Assembly (NCBI GenBank): GCA_964023205.1
Contig: OZ026850.1
Coordinates: forward strand, 6,179,270 to 6,243,269
Length of the DNA stretch: 64,000 nt
DNA from: Lutraria lutraria
Lineage: Eukaryota; Mollusca; Bivalvia; Venerida; Mactridae
Direction of reading: 5' to 3'
In this document: positions 35,501 through 45,629 of the stretch, piece after piece
How positions within the stretch are numbered: position 1 is the first letter of the stretch
Layout: the number at the start of each line of letters is the position of its first letter
Made by a program: the position numbers and the translations under genes
The notes under the pieces: generated by a model
The model's database searches: none
What the model saw: only the letters and a program-made list of their open reading frames with translations
What the model was told of the DNA's origin: nothing

Positions 35501-38500
35501 ATAGACAGGTTGAAACCGGGAGGGAGAGACTCTCTGTACCATGTGTTCTTATCTTCTATACGACCTTCAACCCTAAAATAAGTACATTATCTAATACGAG
35601 TGTCACTCTCTAAATGTTTACGAAGAACCCATTGATGTATTACTTGGGTTTAATCCAGGGATTCTGACTCGTCTGTACGCTACGAAAGTAAAATGGCAAG
35701 TGCGTGGCCACAAATTCAAAATATGAAATAAAATTATATCAAACAATAACTGTCAATAATAAATGGTATGTAGATCACAATGCAAAAGATATCTTGATTT
35801 TCACTATGTAGATAAGGTTTACTACACTGTACGTATACATGTACGCTATGAAAGTAAAATGGCGATTGCGTGCTATAACAGTGGACTATATGTTGGGTCA
35901 TATATTATTAAGATAAATATGACCGTACTATACCGGACTGAAATAATGTTAGTATTGGTGATGATAATGATGAAATGATGTACTTGTGGTCATGATAAGA
36001 ATACAAATAAATTGGTAATAATAGCATAAAAAATAACCCTATCACATAAGGAAGGCAAATAGCAAGAAATAACAAAAAGAAATAAGAAAATTGTCCTTAA
36101 GGGGGGGATACTGGGCCTGTCAGAGTTGTTCATCATGTGTTCTAAGGTATATATCAAAAGGTTGTCTCATCATCAAAGTATGCCATTCTGCAGGAAGTGA
36201 ATTATGGATAAACGTGATTGAAGCTTTGAGAGTAACACACGGCTCTCTTCTGTAAAGTTGCTCAGGAATGACTGAGGTAGGTGCTCTATGACCGGCCTTT
36301 TATATATTCTCGTTAACATAACACTTGTGAAACGCTTGAGCAACTCAAATTCGGCTGTCTTCGTCGTCACCGTGGTTCCATCTCGATGTCATCGTACTAT
36401 AACACGATGGCTACACGACGGCATTGAGAGGGCTTCACGTAGTCGTGTTGCCTTCTTAAGACAATCGGGCGGCTTCTTGTTTCGTTCGTATTGTCTTCGT
36501 ATGGAAAAAATGTCCGATGGCTACGATGATTACACGAAGAAAATACGATGATGACACGATTAAATAAGATGCCCTCACGATGGCAATACGAAGGGCAAAA
36601 TGAACACACGAATTCAACACGAACATGATACTTCGCGTGGACATTTGGCAATTTTTTGGGATGCCAAAGATTTTGTCACCGCTCACGAAGTTGGTGCCGA
36701 AGCCTGAGAAACTCAACGGGCGGTCATTCGATGGCTTAAGATGCCCTCACGAATGGCCCGATGTTATCACGATCACACCCGAATTTGAACATTTCCTTAA
36801 TCGTGTGTCCATCTGGTGTCTACTTCGGGACAATGTGACGCCTGCAAATACAAAGGGATAACCCGGGCGTTTTTTGAGATCATCGGGAACAGAACCTTGA
36901 ATGATAGAAAGATTGACAATATGAGTTAAGGGACATGCTATAACTGTGGAACTGTCCCTAAGAAACCTACAGGGGACACCATCTAACCCAGTGGTCTTAT
37001 TAGCACTTGGCTTATTAAGGTACTTAAGAATTCTGTTCTCTGAGACAACTGAAAATGAAAATAATTATGCGGCAATTTACTAACTAAACTAGATGCAACA
37101 GTATTATAAAAACTGTTAAATGTTTCAGCAACATTTAAAAAATCAAAACTGATTTCACCATCAATTTTCAAACCAATGTTACTAAAAGAACAATCACATT
37201 TCTTAGATGATAAGCCAAGCTGTTTCAAACACTTACAAAGAGACTTAGAGTCAGATTTATTGCACTCAAGACTGTCTTTATAATAGTTTTTCTTGGCATT
37301 GTGAATAAGTGACTGAGTATTATTTCTCAGTTCCTTAAAATTATCATAATTCTAAGAAGTTTTATTATTTTTATACAAATTAAAAGCTTTGTCTCTGGTA
37401 TTTATGCTTCGCAAAATCTCATCCACGGCTCTGTACGTTGCTTGATACGGACTTCCTTCACTTCCTTCTATAAATGACTCCACAAAGTATAGGTTTCGAT
37501 TTAGGCAGAAGGATATCTACCCAAGTAGCCTCAATGTCAGGGTGGTGCAGGCCATGCCTGGGGTTGAATGCTAGGTCACACCGTATGTACGCACAGACAC
37601 CGCCTCCTCGTCCATTGGACCTATCTTTCCTTTGAATGTTATAATTTGGTACATGAATTTCTGAGTCTGGCACTGATGAATCTAGTCAAGTTTCAGACAA
37701 AAAGATGCCAGCTGGGTTGTGATTCATGTGATTGTATAAAGGCGTGAGGTAATCAGAAACATAACAATGGAAATATCCCAAGACATAAACACGTGCTATT
37801 AACGCGAATAAAGTTCCCTTGAAACCTACTGCATGTACATTAATTTTGTATAACTCGTTCTTTATATATCCTATACTGATTCCATGTCAAATTAGCTAGA
37901 AAATAAGAAATTATTACAAAACACATATTATACACTCAGTAGACATTATTAACAAAATATGTTTATTCCCTTGCACAATATATTTATAGCATGTTTAGCT
38001 ATTTATATAAATGTTCTATTTATAGCACAAAAACAGTGTTCGAATGTTCCGATCACAGAATACAGAGGTACGTTATCTGTCACAGTAAATGGAACCACGT
38101 GTAATAGATGGGACGCATACACGGATTACACGGATGTAGATTTTCCTGATGGTAGTAAGACAAACGCGCAGAATCATTGTCGTGACCCGAGTGCATCGGG
38201 GTATTTATGGTGCATGGCCTCCAACGCAGACGGTTGGGATTATTGCCTCATTCTATCATGTGGTTATGGTAAATATTCTCATATACTGTACAACACGCGC
38301 TTAATACGACTTTAATGAAACTAAAAACCTAAAGTACAAATGTATATAGATTTAAAATATTTCCAAAATCTGTCTGTCGGTCCCATTTTTGAGAAAACAA
38401 TTTGGGTTTTGGGATCCAAAAGCGCAAACTATTTTATTAATTGCATATATAATACACCATGTGAGCAGAGAAATTGTTTTAACAAGAATAAAAACTATAA

Positions 38501-41500
38501 GAAAACATTATAGGAAGACGAAGTACAAGAAGCATATTGATTTATGTTTTTTGTATGAAGTTGCTTTTTTCATAGAGGATATTGACTATATTTTATTCAT
38601 TCCTTTACATGATATGAGTAATACACATATATCGACAGTCATGAGTATTTGACAAATGAATAAATTCATGTATACAGTTCACATGCACATGTTAATATCA
38701 TACCCTACATCAGTCAAATATAATAAACCCTATATGTTAACAAATTCACGATGATCTGCTATGATACAACCACAATGAACTTCAAATAGCATTTCAGATA
38801 TTATACCACACATCAACTTATCTAGGTCAACATCACAGAGCAATGCCTGCATGATTTACCTACCTATCAACTATTAATGGTTCTGTCATCACCATTAGCC
38901 AATCAAATGGCCAGGATTACCCAAACTAGTAATAGACACTATACTATATATCCACGAACAACTAGAATAAACTTGTACCCGCGACTGAAATTCGTCTAGA
39001 AAAATAGATTGGAACATTTCATAGGCTGTTGAAATCATGACGTCATGAGATATGGTTGTTCAAATCGTGACGTCATGTGCTATAAAATGGCTTGAGGTTT
39101 CATAGGTCGTCTTGAGCTATGAGTTTGACTCGTGTTTTCATAGGTTGAGTAAACCATGACGTCATGAAATATGAAATGAATTGGAACGCTTCACGATCGT
39201 TTGACCATGACGTCATGATGTTTGAAATGACTCGGAATATTTCATGGCTGTTTAAATTATTCTGTATAATTGTTTTCTAGAAATGGAACACCAACAAGAC
39301 ATGTGTTATCATTCCGGCAAATCGACCGAATATACGGGTACTTGGACCAAGACGAGAAACGGCAATACGTGTCAGAGGTGGGATGTTAATTCTCCGCATG
39401 CGCACTCATACCACTCTGATCTAATGTTTCCTGATGGATCAGTACAGCTAGCTGAAAATTATTGCCGGGATCCAGGCGGCGATAATTATACATGGTGTTA
39501 TACGACAGACCCGAGTATCGAGAGAGAAGCGTGCCATACGCTGAACTGCATAAGAGGTAAAATGTCTACAGACACATAAAAATAGTATGCAGAAAAATTG
39601 AATACAGATCAACATTCGATGAATAAAATCATCGTTTGAAGCACGTACCCAATAATTGTTCCGTAACTTAAATAACTAACGAATAAACAAACTTGATAGT
39701 TTGCAAATAAAAATAACAGTGAAATTCTGAAAGTAGTTTCCATAGTCAATTAGAACCTTTTGAAACAGATTCCTAAAATAAATACTAGTATTTACTGCGT
39801 ATTTACTAGAAAACATCGCAAAAGCTACATTAATCGTTAGTGACTTGACCTCATTTCCGACTAAACCACAACAATACTTTTCTCCTATTGACAAGACGGT
39901 ACAAAGTTTACATTTACATAATAATGTATTTATAAAAAGCTGGTCGATAAGAAACATAACGATCATAGCATGACAAACCGGTAATGCGCTAAGCTCTTTG
40001 CAAACGCCTACACAATACATGTTTACTTCCATGTTTAATTCCAGCAGAATGGATGCACACTTTGTGTATTGTCTTTTAGATTATCCTGAGAGAAAATGCT
40101 TCGATGCAGATAAATCGACAGACTATGTCGGAACCTGGAACATCACGTCTTCCGGTATCGTTTGTAAGCATTGGACTTTACAGGATTACTATGACCAGTC
40201 AGATTTCCTCGACTCCACACTGGAAGAAGCTCAAAATTATTGTCGTGATCCGGATGAGAGCGGACATGTATGGTGCTATACTGTTGATGAGTCTGTACCT
40301 TGGGAGTACTGTGACCTTCCAAAATGTAAGTTAAAACACGCCCAACCAATGTATCTAACCAACGATTTTACAAGCAATCTACATAGACCAACTTCAGAAG
40401 AATAAAATGAAAAATGCCTTTTTATCAAGCGGTCAATGTTATCGAAAGTACTTGACTGATCTTATGTCAGACAGTTCGTTTGCATTTGTGAAAGAAATTT
40501 AAAATTTAAACTCGGTCTGTCTATAAATTTCCTTTTAATACATAATTGCGCATTTTCGATCGAAGAATAGAGTCTTGCTCCATCGATCAACGGAAATGTC
40601 TCGCCGTGGCTCAGTGAGTACGCATCTTGCATGACGTCGAATTATATTCCTGTTTCATGATATGAAAGTGATGTCGTAATAAAAAGTGATGTCGTAATAA
40701 CACGGTTTATTGCAAAGTCATTGTTTTCACTGCTAAGATGTAGCACTTAAGAATGAATCTTGTAAACTGAGTGGTTCTTTGACCTGACTTCCTGTTTTTA
40801 TGCGTCTACATCCGGGGTAATAAATAGAACAGAGTTGTACGCCCTCATGATCACGGATCATAGATCAAAGGCTCTCGATTTTTTTCTCCTGTCTTTGTCA
40901 CTTTCATGAAATACGCGCACATCTGTCATGCCTGTTTTACTGACACATGTCCGAATTTGTCATAGTTTAGCATGTTATATTTAATATGTTGTCTTGCTAA
41001 TGGCGTTATGTAGAAATCATCATTGAAAGCGCAAAGTTCTTCAAATTCCACTGAGAAATATTCAAACAGCTGACGCTATGCATACAAGCTAAACTGGTCA
41101 CTCTATGAGCTGTACATGACTATAATTATATAGTTACATAGTTTACTATGCAAATACGACTAAAATGTTGTCACTGCATTGTAAGTTAAACAAACTTCTA
41201 TTACAGACCATCATCGGATCATGGCCCACGATTGCTGACTCCACTCCGCTGCTAACTTCATGCGACATATGTACATAGCGGAGGGGAGTCAGCAACCGTG
41301 GGTATCCGACGATGTTACAGACAGATTGATTTACTAGCATCCTTTAACACATTGAATAAAATACAAATATCCGTGGGATATTCTGAGTCATCTGAAATAG
41401 GTCTGATGCGTCATTATGTTATATTTTCATAGAACCTTCCCGCATATCACTATTGTTTTATTTCTGTCTGTTTGATAATTTTATTACCTTTGGCTTATAA

Positions 41501-42568
41501 CTATCACTTCAATAGTATTGGTTTATTACTAATTTTTAGTACTATATGTTTTCACTTTTGGCTTATTATTATCATCTTATTACTATTGGACAAACTTTGT
41601 AATGATCACTAATGCTTATTCATACTGCTTTATTACTATTGTTTTTTTACTATTGGTTTATTACTATTGTTTTTATTTTACTATTGGTTTAATATTATAG
41701 GTTTACCACTACTTCTGATATAACTACTATTTTGATACAAGTACATGACGCGGTTTATTAATGAGTCAAATAGCTCTGCTGGGTGTATAGTCGTATAACT
41801 AGTCATATAAGAGGGTCATACATTTTATTGATTTTTAGTGATAATTAGTTACGGATAACTTCCCGTTGTTTTTATAAACATTTTATGTTATTAATGATTG
41901 TTATCCTTTGATATTACCAGATGAAAATGCAACTGAATGCTTCTTCTATTTCTAAAATCATTCTATTTATGATTTCTTTCTTACAAGATTCTTTCAAATG
42001 ACTGGCAAAGAAACATGTTTGTACCAGTACTGCTTTTTATTTGCAAATGTGTATGAAGTAACCAACATTTGCTTGAGTAATTAATTTCTTTAATCATATC
42101 AAATGAGCTGTCTCATTATTTATACTTGCATTTAATATAAACATACAAGTCATGTACTTCTTGTTTTAAAAAAAGATACTTCATATTATTAATCAAACAT
42201 TGCATCTATACGGTAGCTACATATAAACCATATAGTACTGAGTATGTAATTAGAAGCTAGTCTGTCAATGACCCAGTCTGTTTTATTGGCCCCCTACAGT
42301 GGAATATACAGGGCTGCTTGGTCTTACATTCCTGGTTAAATGTCTTTAAGGTGATGGGAGTGAAGGAGTCCATGTTCAAGCAGACAACTTGGTAGATATC
42401 AACACGTGGTTAGACAGTGACGGAAATCCCGTTCATTCAAGCGCCTGGGCAATTGGAAAACCGGATTATCCGAACCAAGAACATTGCGCACGTATGGACC
42501 GGAAGTACAACTGGTCTCTCAATGACGGAAGTTGTTCTTGGAAGTCGTGGTTTATATGTGAAAAGTGA
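31970..42568 (+). CDS. Secreted PAN/apple-like plus C-type lectin domain protein, possibly with three inserted kringles
   Basis: Core exons: 31970-32048 (signal peptide), 32319-32561 (PAN/apple-like), 33707-33767, 34022-34149 (lectin N half) and 42351-42568 (lectin C half). Phases are 1, 1, 2, 1 with GT/AG sites throughout; this path gives 242 residues. The PAN part has CGQQCSQDSLCVSYFF and GCQLLDF. The lectin N half has AEIDCSTDGGHLVQI; the C half has WAIGKPDYPNQEHC, LNDGSCSWKSWFIC. Together the halves supply the four canonical cysteines, so they belong to one fold. GKPD stands where EPN/QPD binds sugar and calcium, so ligand specificity is uncertain. Three kringle exons (phase 1-1) lie in the last intron; including them gives 497 residues and splits the lectin fold. 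An ATTAAA is at 42614. A secreted recognition role is inference. Confidence 0.82.
32700..33700. other. Intron with short tandem repeat
   Basis: The intron 32562-33706 carries a 24-bp repeat at 33374-33456, about 3.5 copies, alternating gtttattgcggca(g/a)tagcga and gtgtgttgcggcaatagcga, so the real unit is a 48-bp dimer. A region near 33110-33235 with caacaacctctcaacaac resembles the pogo-like MITE at 63549-63728 but has no clear ends. Confidence 0.6.
33707..34149 (+). CDS. Exons 3-4: N-terminal half of a C-type lectin domain
   Basis: Exon 3 (33707-33767) and exon 4 (34022-34149) encode DGTYLRLRIGLTPLTNQEAE and CSTDGGHLVQINSASKMDKL, the beta-1/helix-1/helix-2 part of a C-type lectin fold with its first conserved cysteine. 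The donor at 34150 is GTAAGT in phase 1. The fold cannot be complete without the exon at 42351-42568. Confidence 0.8.
34430..34545. repeat. Degenerate GTGAAATC short repeat
   Basis: About ten copies of an 8-16 bp phrase (gtgaaatcgtgaaattgtga) with spacing errors, inside the intron downstream of lectin exon 4. Confidence 0.7.
35190..35570 (-). pseudogene. PIF/Harbinger-type transposase fragment
   Basis: On the minus strand the sequence reads EAEFAAEVIQCPTTTEKL, then FPHCSGALDG (codons around 35352-35385), then in a shifted frame NSGSVYIHYRGFFS, and back in the first frame LVDAEYKYLCVD. This order matches the central DDE_4 domain of Harbinger/HARBI1-type transposases, where the GALDG aspartate and the DA(E/D)Y segment are conserved. 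At least two compensating frameshifts and several stops show that it is dead. No terminal repeats were identified. It sits in the intron between lectin exon 4 and kringle 1. Confidence 0.75.
36390..36870. other. CACGA-motif-rich segment of unknown origin
   Basis: A relatively GC-rich block has about ten CACGA words, mostly as (a/t)cacga(t/a), with related phrases gatgccctcacgatggca (36568) and gatgccctcacgaatggc (36741) about 170 bp apart. Frames on both strands are short and overlap, with no recognised domain. It directly abuts a LINE fragment and may belong to another mobile element. Confidence 0.45.
36875..37760 (-). pseudogene. LINE fragment with endonuclease and RT start
   Basis: On the minus strand, from high to low coordinates: an exo_endo_phos-like endonuclease piece with GIFLSET near 37700, SEIHVPNYNIQRKDRSNGRG, GGVCAYIRCDLAF and CGVIYRRK (37458-37673); a linker with SFDFLNVAETFNSFYNTVAS (about 37110-37170); and the start of RT with TTGLDGVPCRFLRDSS and IVNLSIIQGSVPDDL (36880-37005). 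Frames are broken between the pieces and the catalytic RT part is missing. It lies in the lectin-gene intron, opposite in strand to that gene. Confidence 0.82.
37959..40405 (+). CDS. Triple-kringle unit: nested secreted gene or lectin-gene cassettes
   Basis: Three kringle exons join in phase 1-1: 38026-38268, 39281-39556 and 40080-40325. Two readings are possible. As a separate gene, the frame opens at ATG 37959 with a hydrophobic signal-peptide-like stretch (IFIACLAIYINVLFIA) directly fused to kringle 1 and closes at TAA 40405, giving 303 residues. As lectin-gene cassettes, the upstream 67 bases are intron (TTCTATTTATAG acceptor at 38025) and kringle 3 uses the strong AT/GTAAGT donor at 40326. 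Each kringle has all six cysteines. Kringles bind proteins and lysine-like ligands in extracellular proteins; no protease domain is present nearby. I rate the two readings about equal. Confidence 0.6.
38026..38268 (+). CDS. Kringle exon 1
   Basis: Encodes QCSNVPITEYRGTLSVTVNG, TCNRWD, HCRDPSASGYLWC, DYCLILSC: the six kringle cysteines in order. Both borders are phase 1. NGTT is a possible N-glycosylation site. The kringle tryptophan-cysteine pair is LWCM, instead of the more usual WCYT found in kringles 2 and 3. Confidence 0.88.
38930..39250. repeat. Degenerate repeat with four TGACGTCA palindromes
   Basis: In the intron before kringle 2, a phrase of about 50-60 bp (ggaacatttcataggctgtt, then catgacgtcatga) recurs with drift. 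Perfect TGACGTCA sites start at 39038, 39068, 39157 and 39208. It differs from the 68-bp array at 26252 but shares the CRE core. Confidence 0.75.
39281..39556 (+). CDS. Kringle exon 2
   Basis: Encodes DMCYHSGKSTEYTGTW, TCQRWD, ENYCRDPGGDNYTWCYTTD and ACHTLNC: a complete kringle with six cysteines and the WCYT signature. The acceptor is TGTTTTCTAG and the donor AGAG/GTAAAA; both are phase 1. The length of 276 nt is slightly greater than the others because of a longer His-rich loop (HAHSYHSD). Confidence 0.9.
40080..40325 (+). CDS. Kringle exon 3
   Basis: Encodes KCFDADKSTDYVGTWNITSS, VCKHW, NYCRDPDESGHVWCYTVD and EYCDLPKC: the most canonical of the three kringles. NITS is a sequon. Acceptor GTCTTTTAG, donor GTAAGT, both phase 1. 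If the donor is ignored the frame continues 25 residues to a stop at 40405. Confidence 0.9.
40410..42350. other. Intron/intergenic stretch before the lectin C-terminal exon
   Basis: I looked here for a second lectin N-terminal half or a further module and found none. An imperfect hairpin lies at 41210-41315, with arms catcatcggat..cccacg and cgtgggtatccgacgatg joined by matching gctgactcc/ggagtcagc segments. A short TATTACTATTG-rich tract lies at about 41510-41700. Confidence 0.5.
42351..42568 (+). CDS. C-terminal half of the C-type lectin domain (last exon)
   Basis: Encodes VDINTWLDSDGNPVHSSAW, GKPDYPNQEHC, YNWSLNDGSCSWKSWFICEK and stop TGA at 42566-42568. It provides cysteines 2-4 of the fold, the WSDG-like WLDSDG loop and the WND-like LND. 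The acceptor is TGTCTTTAAG in phase 1, matching both exon 4 of the lectin N half (34149) and kringle 3 (40325), so splicing alone does not decide which precedes it. Confidence 0.85.
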
Positions 42569-42619
42569 CTTAAAATTAATGCATGCACTGTTGTTAATGA
42601 TCAACTATTCTAAATTAAA

Positions 42620-43080
42620 TGTTTTATTTAAATAATTGTGTAGTAGAGTTAAATCTATGATTGTGTTTGTTTTACTTGCTATAACTTAACGGAAATTGCT
42701 GACTTTGTAATTGAGCTGACCACTCCTTGTATAACGATCATTAGTATGTTGTACTGCGGTCACATGTCCGTGTTAACATGATTTATAGCATGTAGTGAAG
42801 CATGTTCTATCAATGTGAGTATATTTTGTCCGAGCGCTCCCATTCATAAATCGAACTCACATCAACTTTCAATTACATGTGGTCAGACATGTTTTGTGAG
42901 ATGTAAGATAGTCAGGCACGTGACTTCTGTTGTCCAATCATGGAATAAAGTGGCTTATGTGGTTTCTGTGAACAGAAATGATGAATGAACGAAGATCTGG
43001 TCAGTTATGTATAAACTATAGTTATATCAGTAGACAAGCTAGTATCATGTTATTGACGAATTTGTAATGGTTTTGAATCG
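42620..43080. other. Intergenic DNA downstream of the lectin gene
   Basis: An ATTAAA at 42614-42619 could end the lectin transcript. Nothing else is recognised. Confidence 0.35.
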
Positions 43081-43084
43081 TTCG

Positions 43085-43242
43085 ACTTTTGTCGGTCGTA
43101 ACGAAAAGGAAACCGGTTTCCAAAGAAACCATTTCACTTCAAGTCAGGTACTCTACGAACTGAGCTAATCGGACTGTTGACATTACAGCCAAATACTAGT
43201 AGTATATATATATACATGCTGTGGTATACTGCTACAAGGCGT
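43085..43242 (-). mobile_element. tRNA-derived SINE, decayed
   Basis: On the minus strand the sequence contains CCGATTAGCTCAGTTCGTAG followed by AGTACCTGACTTGAAG, a tRNA-like A-box region; the B box is degenerate. Upstream on the element strand lies a segment with TGTAATGTCAACAG and GTAGCAGTATACC that is also found upstream of the tRNA-like parts at 61868 and 62140. All three copies are therefore one SINE family. Confidence 0.6.
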
Positions 43243-43749
43243 ACTATAATAACATGAATTTATTAATGTTTGTCAAATTTCAAGTGTTGAAGATTGTATT
43301 TTAAATAATCCCATTCCTTTGTATATCCATTAATACACTTACGGGTGATTTTGAGATTGAAAACATTTGCCATCAGTTAAGAGAGTTACGACCGCGTTTG
43401 TTCCTCTACACCTAACGTAAAATGTACCTTAAAATCAAATATATGAGAATTGACCTACCTCTGGATGACACAATAAATGCAAAAAAATGTATAAGTCTAA
43501 GGATAATCAATATTTAGTGAATCCAAAGTGTATATATGATGTGAAAAAAAAGAAAAATGTTAGCCCGCCCATTTATCTTTAGTCAAGAGTTTTGCCTATT
43601 ACCAAAATATGTTATCTATGTCTCTGCAAAAAGTAAGAAATTAATAAGTATCTTTATTTTAATTAGATAAAAACTAAAGCGGAACAACACCTGAAATATT
43701 CTCAAAATTAAATACTATGTGTGTATAATGTCTATAAAAATCTTTAAAT

Positions 43750-43925
43750 AGTTCGACCTCCGGTTTTGAAAAGACGTGTGTCAGAAATCCTTAGTTACTT
43801 GACATTCGTAAAAAATATGGTCCCAATGGGGTTTGAACCCATTGCCATCAGGAATTTGTCAATTGTACGTCAAATTCATTAATTTGTCAATGAGTACTCT
43901 TCAGAATGGAGGTTCCGCATTATAC
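43750..43925 (-). mobile_element. Possible tRNA-derived SINE remnant
   Basis: The minus strand carries ATGGGTTCAAACCCCATT, a perfect Pol III B-box-like core, near 43822-43842. An A box at the expected distance is not clear. The call rests on the B box alone. Confidence 0.35.
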
Positions 43926-43929
43926 ATCT

Positions 43930-45625
43930 AATACCTTATAAGTATTTTTACAAACATAAAACTGTATATCTTTGTAACGTATAAACAGTGATATTTATTG
44001 TTCCTATTAAATAATAAAACAAGCCTTAGTCAAGAATTAAAAATGTAACAAACAAACGCATCACAGATACTGCGTGAAGCCAATGTGCTCGCGATGCGAT
44101 GCGTATTGTAATAAGGATAGGCCCTCGCCAATAAGTACCGCGGTGCACTGTTTCAATGTTATACTTGTGACACATTGAGCAATCAAAATTGCATTAGCCA
44201 TACTTTAGCTAGTGAAGAATTTTCATCCATGCTTCGTAAATCATAATTATTCTTTTCATTGTACTCGCTCTTTGTCTTTTCTGTGTTTATTCGGTCAATA
44301 AAGGAGTTAAATAGATTTACGAGCGTATACCATGATATATCGGTTTATCGACACACAATCGCAAACATCAGCTAATTGTGTTTTAAATTTCAAATAGATA
44401 TTAGTTTAAATTATTTCCTCCTCAGTGACTTGTATGGTTCTATTATCTGATTTCTTTTAATTATTTTCCAATTTAAAGCAAGGAATTGTCAATATATGTG
44501 ATCAAAATTGATGTAAACATAATCTCAATACATTTTGTATTTGTTTTTCATGTTATTAATCGTTTAAATAAATACTCAAATTGCGCGACCACAATCATTT
44601 TGTTTGTGTTCATTTCACTTATAGTCGGTATAACTCAATGGATATGTATGTACTTTTGAAATTTATGTGTAGGTCATCTATCCTAAAAGGCCACCATGTG
44701 AGTAATGTCCGCTCTTCAGCTGATATTTCTTGATGTTTTAAATAACAGACCATCGGATATTTAGTCGATTTAATAATAGCCCAGAGATCGATTAATCTTT
44801 TGTTATTCGACCGACTCTGCTTTTAGAGATGACATTGTAAATTTTCAAACGGCATAAGTACGGACGTTGTCCATGACGAAATGGTACCATAAATTCTCTC
44901 AAAGGGCTGTTAACAATAAAAAGTACTTTTTCGACCTACTCATTTTATTCTTTGTGGTCAACTAAACTTACCTACAACTATGTTTCTAGTTCATGGAACT
45001 AGAACGATCACATTGCTCAAATCTGTATAAATCTTCAATAATTAAAATTCAATCTGATTTAAAAGTTTATCATTGAAATTATGAGGAAACAAATGATACA
45101 CTAATCAGACGAGGAATTAGATTCATAGATTGTATATAAATACTTATTAAAGTATATAAAAGTATATCCGACAAGAAATGCTACATACATTTCAAAAAAG
45201 TGTAAAATCACATTGTTTTCATAACCATATAACAGGGGGTGCAACGTAATGTAGCGAAAGTTGATATTTAAGCGACGCATTTGAGAATGTTAGTAAGATG
45301 TGCAAAAATGGATACGTTTTCAGTAAGTTTGAACATTTTATTAAATTACTGGGTATAAAGTATATGCGCATCAGGTGGCCGCCGGTTTTAAGCTCACAAC
45401 TTTAGTTCATGAACGTAGCTTTTGTGGTTTGGGAGCCAACTCCGGAATAAATTTCGAAGTTGGATGTTGTGAATTGTCATCGCTGTGATTTCGTTTTTAA
45501 AAGTCGTTATATAGACGTTTTAGACTAGATTGGCCATTGAAACACTCATAGTGTAAATTTGTGCAGCATATGTGAAAAGAAATAGACTTATTCTTTAAAA
45601 GCTCATGTTCCAAATCCACTTACGG
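43930..45625. other. Intergenic AT-rich DNA
   Basis: No gene, RNA or element is recognised. Confidence 0.35.
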
Positions 45626-45629
45626 TGAC

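Noticed and set aside
40600..40660. SINE head (cgtggctcagtgagtacgc)
   Set aside because: A single weak A-box resemblance with no B box.
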